From contig NZ_BAABRU010000019.1 in the NCBI RefSeq assembly GCF_039545135.1, positions 1 to 64,000 of the forward strand: DNA of 64,000 bases, written 5' to 3'. Both the position numbers and the translations under genes were made by a program. The DNA comes from Herpetosiphon gulosus. Its GTDB lineage: Bacteria; Chloroflexota; Chloroflexia; Chloroflexales; Herpetosiphonaceae. The notes under the pieces are model-generated. The model was not told where the DNA came from and ran no database searches. It saw only the letters and a list, made by a program, of their open reading frames with translations. Positions 36,098 to 43,006 of this stretch are shown here, in pieces (positions within the stretch are counted from its first letter, which is position 1; every line of letters begins with the position of its first letter).

Positions 36098-37054
36098 ATG
36101 CGTCACTATTCTGCTAAACATATTGTTCGTTGTCTAGCTGTTTGTTGTTTCCTAAGTCTCTTGTTCCAAATTAACCCTCAAGCCAATGCCCAAACAATCG
36201 AAGTAACGCCACCACCGCCGCCACCACCAGTCACCCAACCAGAGCAGGCCCAACCAAATGTGCCTCAGGTAGGCACAATTCAGTGGGGCAGCACCTCAAT
36301 TATCGCCTCCGAAAAACGTCTTTCGGTGTGGTTGCAAGTTAAATTCCTGGGCAATACGACCCTCAATTCATTTAGCTATCGAACAATTGAGGGCAGTGCT
36401 GGAGCTGGCACCGATTTTACAGCTCGTGATATCACGGTCAGCGTCCCTGCGAATCAAGGCTATACCTATATCCAAATTCCATTGATCAATAGTGCCTTAG
36501 TTGAAAGCAAAGAAACCTTTGTGGTTCAACTGTATGGTCTGACTGGTTTCACCCTTCAAGGAAGTGCCAACGCAACCGTTGATATTTATGAGCGGCTTTA
36601 TGCGATGCCTCAGGTACGGGGCGTTAGCGCTCGTTGCGATACCGCCGAAGATCAAAACGATAATCCGCTAACGGCAGGCTTCTTAGGTGGAGCACTCAAT
36701 AATGGGAGTGTTTGTTCGAGTAACTTCCTGAATGAAGTTCAAGGCGATTCAGATTACTACCGGATCTATGTTGATGGGTCGCCGGTCTATGAATATCTGT
36801 TTAACATTACTATGACCAATACGACCAATCCAGCTGCCCACAATATGGATATCTTCCTCTATGAATTGGTCAATGGCAATTATCAGACGATCACAAACTC
36901 GCTGCAACCAGGCCAAGAGCCAGATACAATTGCGGTTAGCTTAAAACAAGGGACAACCTACTTTTTACGGGTTTTGTGGGGGTCATCAAGCGCCTCAAGT
37001 GCCAAGCCCAGTTACAATATTTACACCTCAATTAGCAGCCCGCTTAACCCATAA
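36098..37054 (+). CDS. Secreted Calx-beta / PPC domain protein 3
   Basis: 318 residues. A signal peptide (CLAVCCFLSLLFQINPQANA) is followed by a run of prolines and then Calx-beta-like (GAGTDFTARDITV, ETFVVQLYGLTG) and PPC domains (GDSDYYRIYVDGSP, HNMDIFLYELVNG). The third paralogue of the tandem set and the most diverged. The proline run probably spans the cell wall. Confidence 0.76.
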   Translation: MRHYSAKHIVRCLAVCCFLSLLFQINPQANAQTIEVTPPPPPPPVTQPEQAQPNVPQVGTIQWGSTSIIASEKRLSVWLQVKFLGNTTLNSFSYRTIEGSAGAGTDFTARDITVSVPANQGYTYIQIPLINSALVESKETFVVQLYGLTGFTLQGSANATVDIYERLYAMPQVRGVSARCDTAEDQNDNPLTAGFLGGALNNGSVCSSNFLNEVQGDSDYYRIYVDGSPVYEYLFNITMTNTTNPAAHNMDIFLYELVNGNYQTITNSLQPGQEPDTIAVSLKQGTTYFLRVLWGSSSASSAKPSYNIYTSISSPLNP

Positions 37055-37085
37055 ATGGGCTAATGGCTAATTAAGGTGCTAGTGC

Positions 37086-37185
37086 TTGTCAAGGCTGCCG
37101 AATAGTGTGATAATGGGGCAGCAACGAAGTTGTCGAAAAATATTAATCTTTGGTACTGAAGAGAGCGGTCTTCCGCTGTTTTCGT
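37086..37185 (+). promoter_or_regulatory. Promoter and leader of the kinase gene at 37200
   Basis: TTGTCA (37086-37091), 17-base spacer, GATAAT (37109-37114), with TGT upstream as an extended -10. The leader has a small terminator-like hairpin AGCGG/CCGCT (37164-37168 with 37173-37177, loop TCTT) followed by GTTTT, which could attenuate. Confidence 0.6.
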
Positions 37186-37199
37186 TGTAGGATGCTGCT

Positions 37200-39431
37200 A
37201 TGGAGTCGTTTGAACATACCCAGTTGGGCGAGTATACCTTGCAGGATGAAATAGGTCGCGGCGGGATGGCGCTCGTCTATCACGCGCAGCACCCCGATTA
37301 TGGCTCGGTAGCCTTTAAAGTGTTACCGCCCTATTTCGCCCACGATACCGACACGCTCCGACGATTCATGCTCGAGGCACGGGCGATCCGTGAGTTGCAC
37401 CACCCGCATATTGTGCAACTCTACGAAGCCAGTGATATTCCTGACCCAAATAATACCCGCCAACGAATCCATTATATTGCTATGGAATTTATTGGCGGTG
37501 GCACACTCAGCGAACGCTTGCATACCCAGCCCCGTCAGCAACTCAATCCAACAATTGAAATGGGCTTGCATATTGGTTCGGCCTTAGATTATGCGCACCG
37601 CAAGCAGTTTATCCACCGCGATATCAAGCCCAGCAATATTCTTTATCGCCACGATGGGCATGCAGTCTTGGCCGACTTCGGGATTGCTCGCGTCAGCAAT
37701 GAGGCTCGCATGACCAAAACTGGCGGTTTTGCAGGCACAGTCGCTTATACAGCACCCGAAATTGCTGAAGGCCAAATTGCTGATGCTCGCTCCGATATTT
37801 ATGCCTTAGGCTTGATTCTCTATGAAGCTTTGGCGGGCAAAAACCCCTATGCCAACATGCATGCGAATATCGCTGTTGCATTAAGTAAAATTATCAGTAC
37901 CCCCTTGCCGCCATTACGCGAACTAGCCCCCCATGTCCCACCGCTTACCGCCCAAATTATCGAACGCGCCACGGCCAAAGATCCGGAACGCCGTTTCGAG
38001 AATATGTCTGATTTTGTTGAAGCACTCAAACAGGCTAAATTTGGACGATCAGCAACTAAACCCGATGTGCAGTTGAATGCCCATGGCAAGCCCATGATTC
38101 CAATTGCAAGGCCCGGGGGGAGTCGAACTGAGCGCAGTTCTGAAGGCGATTCGACCCGTACTCAGGTTTTCAATCCCGTGGTTGGTGCTGTTAGCGCTGT
38201 CAATGTGCCTGTTTCACAGCCCAACCAAGGCTTGGCAGGCCCAGCCAGCGGCGCAAACATGGCTTTGCCTGTTGAAGGCAGCCAAATCTATACGCCTCCA
38301 GCAGTTAGCGGCCCAAATAGCCATATCAATCAGCCGCTCAGCGGGGTTAATCAACCATTGAGCGGAGCCAATCAGCCTTTACCCATGGCTGGTGGGTCTC
38401 AAGTTAATGCGGCATTACCCAATGATGGTACGCAGATCTATACCCCTGAGTCGGTTGGTGCACCAAGTGGAACCAATATGGCACTCACTGGCGAGAGCAC
38501 GCAAATGTATGCGCCAATGTCAGGGGTCAATCAGCCAATGTCAGGGGTCAACCAGCCCTTAACTGGCCAAAACCCGCTCCGTGGGCCAAGTTCACGTCCC
38601 AATCGCACCGTCAATGCTCGGCCCATCGAGGTTGCCCGACCTGGCACCGCTGTCAATCAAAACCTTGGCCCTAACTCACAGCCTAATCTCGGCTTTGACG
38701 GCGGCTCAGGCACCTTTGCAGTTAATCGGCCTAATAACAATAAAAAGAAGGCCTTAATTGCTGGGATCGGTGGTGGGATTTTAGGCTTGGTACTGATTGG
38801 TGTGTATATGCTCTCTAGCAGCAATGCTGGCAATACCACCGATAATAACGGAACATCAAGCGCCATAGTGACAACCGATGGCGGGGCAACCGCCACAAGC
38901 GGAAGTGCAAGTGAAGGAACGCCCATTGGTACTCAGCCAGTTGTGGTGGTTGATCCAGGAGTCGCGACCAGCACCTTGGCCCCAACTCCAGAAAATAGCC
39001 CCACGCCTGAGCCAACCGATACGCCTGTCGCCACCGCTACGTCGAATGCAGTTGTCGCAACTACCCGTCCACAATCACCAACCCCACGGCCACGGGCAAC
39101 CAATGTTGCCCCAACTGCACCACAAGCAACGACTGTACCGCCAACTAACACACCAGCACCGATTGATAGTGATGGTGATGGAGTTGCCGATGACAGTGAT
39201 CCTTGTCCGAATGTAGCTGGGCCAAATGGCGGTTGTCCCGCACCAACCGATGTTCCACAGCCAACCGCAATCCCTGATTCCGATGGCGATACGATTCCTG
39301 ATAACGTCGATAATTGTCCAACCGAACCAGGCGATCCATCACGGAACGGTTGTCCAAAACCACCACCAACCAATACACCACGCCCACCAACCTCGCCGCC
39401 ACTACCACCAACCCCCGTTACAGGGCCATAG
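37200..39431 (+). CDS. Receptor Ser/Thr protein kinase with thrombospondin-3-like extracellular tail
   Basis: 743 residues. The kinase domain (about 1-275) is fully canonical: IGRGGMALVYHA, AFKVLPP, FIHRDIKPSNILY, LADFGIA and AYTAPEI. A linker of about 230 residues carries seven-residue repeats of the NQPLSGV type (about 378-465). One membrane segment (AGIGGGILGLVLIGVYML) and a Thr/Pro stalk precede two Asp-rich calcium-binding repeats (DSDGDGVADDSDPCPNVAG, DSDGDTIPDNVDNCPTEPG). The end closely matches the PP2C protein upstream. Confidence 0.92.
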   Translation: MESFEHTQLGEYTLQDEIGRGGMALVYHAQHPDYGSVAFKVLPPYFAHDTDTLRRFMLEARAIRELHHPHIVQLYEASDIPDPNNTRQRIHYIAMEFIGGGTLSERLHTQPRQQLNPTIEMGLHIGSALDYAHRKQFIHRDIKPSNILYRHDGHAVLADFGIARVSNEARMTKTGGFAGTVAYTAPEIAEGQIADARSDIYALGLILYEALAGKNPYANMHANIAVALSKIISTPLPPLRELAPHVPPLTAQIIERATAKDPERRFENMSDFVEALKQAKFGRSATKPDVQLNAHGKPMIPIARPGGSRTERSSEGDSTRTQVFNPVVGAVSAVNVPVSQPNQGLAGPASGANMALPVEGSQIYTPPAVSGPNSHINQPLSGVNQPLSGANQPLPMAGGSQVNAALPNDGTQIYTPESVGAPSGTNMALTGESTQMYAPMSGVNQPMSGVNQPLTGQNPLRGPSSRPNRTVNARPIEVARPGTAVNQNLGPNSQPNLGFDGGSGTFAVNRPNNNKKKALIAGIGGGILGLVLIGVYMLSSSNAGNTTDNNGTSSAIVTTDGGATATSGSASEGTPIGTQPVVVVDPGVATSTLAPTPENSPTPEPTDTPVATATSNAVVATTRPQSPTPRPRATNVAPTAPQATTVPPTNTPAPIDSDGDGVADDSDPCPNVAGPNGGCPAPTDVPQPTAIPDSDGDTIPDNVDNCPTEPGDPSRNGCPKPPPTNTPRPPTSPPLPPTPVTGP
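38329..38558 (+). repeat. In-frame 21-bp tandem repeats in kinase linker
   Basis: Two clusters (about 38329-38380 and 38513-38558) encode the heptad NQPLSGV or MSGVNQP. In the second cluster two 21-base units differ at one base (38513-38533 and 38534-38554). Unit number may vary between strains without breaking the frame. Confidence 0.65.
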
Positions 39432-39459
39432 GCGTGGCGGAAGTCGATTAGCCCAAACA

Positions 39460-39487
39460 ACAGAGCGCACCTGCCAGTGCGCTCTGT
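39460..39487 (+). terminator. Hairpin after the kinase gene
   Basis: Perfect 11-bp stem ACAGAGCGCAC (39460-39470) with GTGCGCTCTGT (39477-39487), loop CTGCCA. There is no T-run, so it may act as an RNA stabiliser rather than a strong terminator. Confidence 0.6.
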
Positions 39488-39526
39488 CTATGATCACAAG
39501 CTATGTTTAGCATTAGGTGGCCCTCT

Positions 39527-40633
39527 ATGCAAAACTTAAGTAATCTTCAACTTGGGGAGTATCATCTAGCTGAGCAGATCGGCCAAGGCGGCATGGCGGT
39601 TGTCTACAAGGCTGAACATCCACAGTTTGGCACAACCGCGTTCAAAGTCTTGCCGTCGATGCTGATCCACGTCGGTGAATTATTAACCCGCTTCCTCAAC
39701 GAGGCCGATGCCGTGCGGATTTTACATCACCCGCATATTGTCCAATCGTATGAGACCGGGGCTGTACCCCACCCCCAATTAGACGAGGAGGTCTATTTTA
39801 TTGCGCTCGAATATATCGAAAATGGTTCGTTGTTGGAGCGCATGATCGCTAGCTCGCTCGCCGTCGAAGATGTGATCAAGATGGGCATCGATATTGGCTA
39901 TGCCTTGGAATATGCCCATAGCAAAGGGATTATTCACCGCGATATCAAGCCCAGCAATATCTTGTTTCGCAACAATGGTCAAGCTGTTTTGGCCGATTTT
40001 GGCATCGCCAGCACGGCCCAATATATTCGGCTGACCAAAACGGGCAATGTAACAGGCACAATCGCCTACATGGCCCCAGAAATTATGCAAGAAGTGCCAG
40101 CCTCGCCGCGCTCTGACCTCTACTCATTGGCCTTAGTGCTCTATGAAACGTTGACCAACTCACGGCCTTTTGGCACGGATACGGCTTCACCGCAGTTGGT
40201 GCAAAAAATCTTGCAAGAGCAAATTCCACCGCTGCAAAACGTTGTGCCCAATATTTCTCCAGCGATTGCCCAAGTTATCGAACAAGCCTTGGCCAAGCAT
40301 CCGAGCCAACGTCAAACATCAGTCGGCGAATTTGTCAGCCAATTGCAACATGCGCTGCAACGACGCACCCCAAGTCAATTTACCATCCCACTGCCTGAGC
40401 CATCCGAAGACCTGTTGGCCGATCAGTTTACCAAGCCCCAACAACGCAAGCCCAAGGCTAAACCGATCGAGGTTAATCGACCAAATGCGGCAGCCTCATC
40501 AACGCTTGGCATTCAAGCCAGCAATGATCTCGCCAGCTCGTCGCGGGCAAAATTTACAACAACGCTCCAGTTTGTGTTGATCGCAGTTGTGACCTTCTTT
40601 TTAGTCCTAGGTATTTTTTTCATTTTTAAATAA
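39527..40633 (+). CDS. Ser/Thr protein kinase with C-terminal membrane anchor
   Basis: 368 residues, paralogous to the preceding kinase (both start with QLGEY, both read GGMA.VY.A and AFKVLP). Catalytic motifs are intact: IIHRDIKPSNILF, LADFGIA and AYMAPEI. The juxtamembrane motif KPIEVNRPNAAA also matches the neighbour (RPIEVARPGTA). It ends directly after one membrane segment (FVLIAVVTFFLVLGIFFIF), so it lacks an outer domain. ATG 39527 follows AGGTGG by six bases. Confidence 0.9.
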   Translation: MQNLSNLQLGEYHLAEQIGQGGMAVVYKAEHPQFGTTAFKVLPSMLIHVGELLTRFLNEADAVRILHHPHIVQSYETGAVPHPQLDEEVYFIALEYIENGSLLERMIASSLAVEDVIKMGIDIGYALEYAHSKGIIHRDIKPSNILFRNNGQAVLADFGIASTAQYIRLTKTGNVTGTIAYMAPEIMQEVPASPRSDLYSLALVLYETLTNSRPFGTDTASPQLVQKILQEQIPPLQNVVPNISPAIAQVIEQALAKHPSQRQTSVGEFVSQLQHALQRRTPSQFTIPLPEPSEDLLADQFTKPQQRKPKAKPIEVNRPNAAASSTLGIQASNDLASSSRAKFTTTLQFVLIAVVTFFLVLGIFFIFK

Positions 40634-40716
40634 TTGACCCTAGGTATTTTTTCTTAATTAATTTTTGACACAATTGCCTTAACCCAAGCCCTTTCAAGCC
40701 AAAAATTGCCCATTTT

Positions 40717-40748
40717 AGCGCTTCATCGTAAAACAGCGATGAAGCGCT
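40717..40748. terminator. Perfect hairpin after the kinase gene
   Basis: AGCGCTTCATCG (40717-40728) pairs perfectly with CGATGAAGCGCT (40737-40748), loop TAAAACAG. It probably ends the kinase transcript, though no T-run follows. Confidence 0.65.
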
Positions 40749-40776
40749 TGTAGTTAACCAGCCAGCCCAGTATATT
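40748..40776 (+). promoter_or_regulatory. Promoter of the candidate structured RNA
   Basis: TTGTAG (40748-40753), spacer of exactly 17, TATATT (40771-40776). The expected start, about seven bases later (near 40783), falls three bases before the first base of the closing helix of the candidate RNA. Confidence 0.6.
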
Positions 40777-40782
40777 AACAGT

Positions 40783-41193
40783 GTAACCCGTATGGATACG
40801 GTTCAGCGGGAACAGCACCTAAACAAATCAAACCAAACCCCACATTGGTCACCGCTATCAACCAACGGAATGGCCGCTGGAAATAGTCGGTGGTGCGTCG
40901 AAACTAACAAATTCATTAATTATTGTTATGAGGAAACGCACAAAGACATGCACGTGGCTCGGGCTGGTGGTGACTGATCACCGACGAACACCCATCTGCT
41001 GCTCGGTTATCAATGTGAAGCATTGTTATAGTTCTTGCGTGATGTGACAATAACCGTAATTTTAAGGTCAGCCGCAAGGAACACTAGCAAGCCCAGCCCC
41101 TGCGAGGGGTCTCCTCGGCAGGCAGCCGCTTCGCTTAGCCATAACAATTAGGAGTTTGTTTAGCTTTGAAGCTGTCGAACCGTATCCGCGGGT
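40783..41193 (+). ncRNA. Candidate large structured non-coding RNA, family not recognised
   Basis: The ends pair. GGATACGGTTC (40794-40804) is perfectly complementary to 41177-41187. ACCCG (40786-40790) pairs with CGGGT (41189-41193) and AGC (40805-40807) with GCT (41171-41173), giving a 19-bp closing helix with small bulges. Inside: 40922-40930 with 41140-41148 (9 bp, long range), 40969-40973 with 40978-40982, 41004-41010 with 41050-41056 enclosing a CAATG/CATTG hairpin, and 41099-41107 with 41113-41122 (9 bp, one bulge). It does not show the conserved cores of RNase P RNA, tmRNA, SRP RNA or 6S RNA. The alternative is a mobile element with imperfect terminal inverted repeats. Confidence 0.5.
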
Positions 41194-41221
41194 CTTTTGG
41201 TTAGAGTGTTTTGTTTGTAAA

Positions 41222-41258
41222 AAAGGATTGCCACCGTCTCGGAGGGGATGGTGGCAAT
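41222..41258 (-). terminator. Terminator of the glycosyltransferase gene
   Basis: Read on the minus strand, GGTGGCAAT region 41258-41250 pairs with 41235-41227 (9 bp), followed by CCTTTTTT. This fits an intrinsic terminator just after the stop at 41265. Confidence 0.82.
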
Positions 41259-41264
41259 TGCACT

Positions 41265-42722
41265 TTAGGGCTTTGGGACGTAGGTAAACACGATATCGGC
41301 AAATTCTAGTTGATAATGCTCGTCAATCAGTCGAATGCTCTCTTCAGTCCAGCGCCCCGTCGCATCGCGCCGATCAGTTTGCACATTAAATGGCAGCATA
41401 ATCAAGCTCCAACGGCGTTGCCGAATGCTCTCGTATAAGCCATGCGCTGGCCAAACACCACTCTCAATCGCTGGCCCCATCGTCGATGGATCATCGAAAA
41501 TCAAGGGTTTGCCCGCCGCAACTGCCAAACCAGGGTTATCAAGCAACACATCGCCAGGCTTAGATTGAATATAGGGCACAAATCGCGCCAAATCGAGAAT
41601 ACCAAACTCGCCCCCATACCAACTTGGGGTTTGCCGTAAACACCAGCCTTGTAGCAACAAGCCACTGATCGCCACCGCCGTCGCTGCCCGCCCCCAACCT
41701 TGCTTAGTCAAACCAAGATTAATCAGCAAACCAGCCGCCAAACCACCAGCCAAACACCACGCTAGCATTGTTTCTAAAAGATGATTATGGTGTGCCCCAA
41801 CTTCGCCTGCTCCATACAACGAAATTGGAGCCAGCGTGGCATACAAGGCTGCTTGGCGCATGGCATAATGTCGCCAGTGCAAGCCCAGGAGTGCCAAGCC
41901 AACCAAAGGCAACGACCAGCCAAGCAATCGTACATATTTCCACATCAGATCAAAGCTCCACCACTCCGAGCGATGCAAGCCCCAAATGTGGCGTGTGGCC
42001 CAGCCAGTGGTCACAAGATCCAACGCGAGATACGGCAAGCCTGCCGCTAAAACGGCAATCGTGCCAAATTTCAGGCCTTTGCGCCAATCGTGCAGCAGCA
42101 AATTGAGGCCAACCGCAAGCGGAGCCATGGCCAAGGTTTGTTTGGCTAAAAATGCCAAGCCAAAACAAACTGCCGCCCAACCAAACCAACGCCCTTCACG
42201 CCAGCTAGCCAAGAGCAAACCCAACGCCGTAAAACTCAAGGCAAATAGATCCGGCTTGAGTCGCAAGGCCCATAATTGAGCTGGCGGAAAGGCCAGCCAA
42301 CACGCGCCAACCGCTAAACCCAGCAGCCAAATGCGGGTATGGCTGGCCACAAACAGGCTGATAATCAGGCCAATTGCCAACATTGAGAGCAGCGAAATCC
42401 AACGGCCTGCCGTAAAAGGCCGCTCAGAATTAAATGGCATAAACGAAAGCAGCATCGGGTGCAAAGGGGTATAGGGAGCCGAAATAAATTCTTCGGCCAC
42501 AATCGGGCGATACAACGAGCGATCGCGCCGAATCAGTTGGGCTTCGTGTAATAATGTGCCTTCAAGCCCATCGTCAGGGGTTTGCAAGTTCAGCACAGGC
42601 CGCCGCGCCAAGCCCCGTTCAAAGGCTGGCCACATCAAGCCAAGCATAATCACCAACAAGAATCCGCCCAAACCAAGCCGCCACCAAGCCTGTTTTTGCC
42701 CTTCAGTCTGCTGTTTTTCCAT
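41265..42722 (-). CDS. Multi-pass GT-C glycosyltransferase (PMT/ArnT-like)
   Basis: About 485 residues with some ten hydrophobic segments. An acidic motif in the first outer loop (LQTPDDGLEGTLLHEA) matches the DD/DE site of GT39/PMT_2 family enzymes that use lipid-linked sugars. The soluble C-terminal end is short. The acceptor is unknown (glycolipid or surface glycan). The start is uncertain: ATG 42722 is preferred, with GGAAG upstream at long spacing; GTG 42740 is the alternative. It stands alone between a terminator and a divergent region. Confidence 0.72.
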   Translation of the reverse strand: MEKQQTEGQKQAWWRLGLGGFLLVIMLGLMWPAFERGLARRPVLNLQTPDDGLEGTLLHEAQLIRRDRSLYRPIVAEEFISAPYTPLHPMLLSFMPFNSERPFTAGRWISLLSMLAIGLIISLFVASHTRIWLLGLAVGACWLAFPPAQLWALRLKPDLFALSFTALGLLLASWREGRWFGWAAVCFGLAFLAKQTLAMAPLAVGLNLLLHDWRKGLKFGTIAVLAAGLPYLALDLVTTGWATRHIWGLHRSEWWSFDLMWKYVRLLGWSLPLVGLALLGLHWRHYAMRQAALYATLAPISLYGAGEVGAHHNHLLETMLAWCLAGGLAAGLLINLGLTKQGWGRAATAVAISGLLLQGWCLRQTPSWYGGEFGILDLARFVPYIQSKPGDVLLDNPGLAVAAGKPLIFDDPSTMGPAIESGVWPAHGLYESIRQRRWSLIMLPFNVQTDRRDATGRWTEESIRLIDEHYQLEFADIVFTYVPKP

Positions 42723-42786
42723 CGTTTTCAATTCTTCCACAAGCTAACAAAAGCCCATGGATGATAGCAGATCCGCTACGTAACGT

Positions 42787-42873
42787 CTAGCAACTTGTGC
42801 GTTCTTGCAAACTTTGTAGCAATTCGTTGCGCACGCTTGGCTCAGTTTCAGTTTGCAGGGCTTGTTGCAACTA
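42787..42873 (-). pseudogene. Diverged duplicate of the queG 3' end
   Basis: On the minus strand these bases read LQQALQTETEPSVRNELLQ then SLQERTSC and a stop. This matches the C-terminus of queG at 45.7 kb almost residue for residue, with mostly synonymous base changes. Similarity stops abruptly at about 42873, where an in-frame stop precedes it. It is therefore a fragment, not a gene. It flanks the protease/lipoprotein cassette on the side opposite to intact queG. Confidence 0.82.
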
Positions 42874-42921
42874 ACCTGCTACATGCTTGCTGCATTTCTG
42901 CTCTATACTGCTCTAGCTGCT

Positions 42922-42930
42922 TGCTATACT
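42922..42930 (+). promoter_or_regulatory. Extended -10 upstream of the phase-variable protease
   Basis: TGCTATACT at 42922-42930, with a second TATACT at 42904-42909. The leader to GTG 43007 would be about 70 bases. Confidence 0.45.
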
Positions 42931-43006
42931 CAAAGTATCTCGTTCTCGTCAACGAATCATTCGGCAAGGAGTCGCGCTCGAAGCGCTCTGCTAGAGGAGT
43001 CACATT

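Larger units (their letters stand above)
40634..41264. other. 630-bp gene-free region holding a candidate structured RNA
   Basis: No protein gene is seen; the 61-codon frame at 40792-40977 has no binding site. Contents in order: a perfect 12-bp hairpin (40717-40728 with 40737-40748), a promoter (40748-40776), a candidate RNA of about 410 bases (40783-41193) and a terminator for the opposite-strand gene (41222-41258). Confidence 0.6.

Noticed and set aside
40792-40977. 61-codon open frame in the candidate RNA
   Set aside because: No ribosome site, and it is crossed by RNA helices.
40783-41193. RNase P RNA or tmRNA
   Set aside because: The GAGGAAAGTCC core of RNase P and the tRNA-like ends and tag frame of tmRNA were looked for on both strands and not found.
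42853-43006. Start of the protease in its own frame, with a lipoprotein-like stretch (MLAAFLLYTALAAC)
   Set aside because: No ribosome site precedes it, part of it lies in the queG duplicate and in the promoter, whereas GTG 43007 has a perfect site and a typical signal peptide. Not fully excluded.
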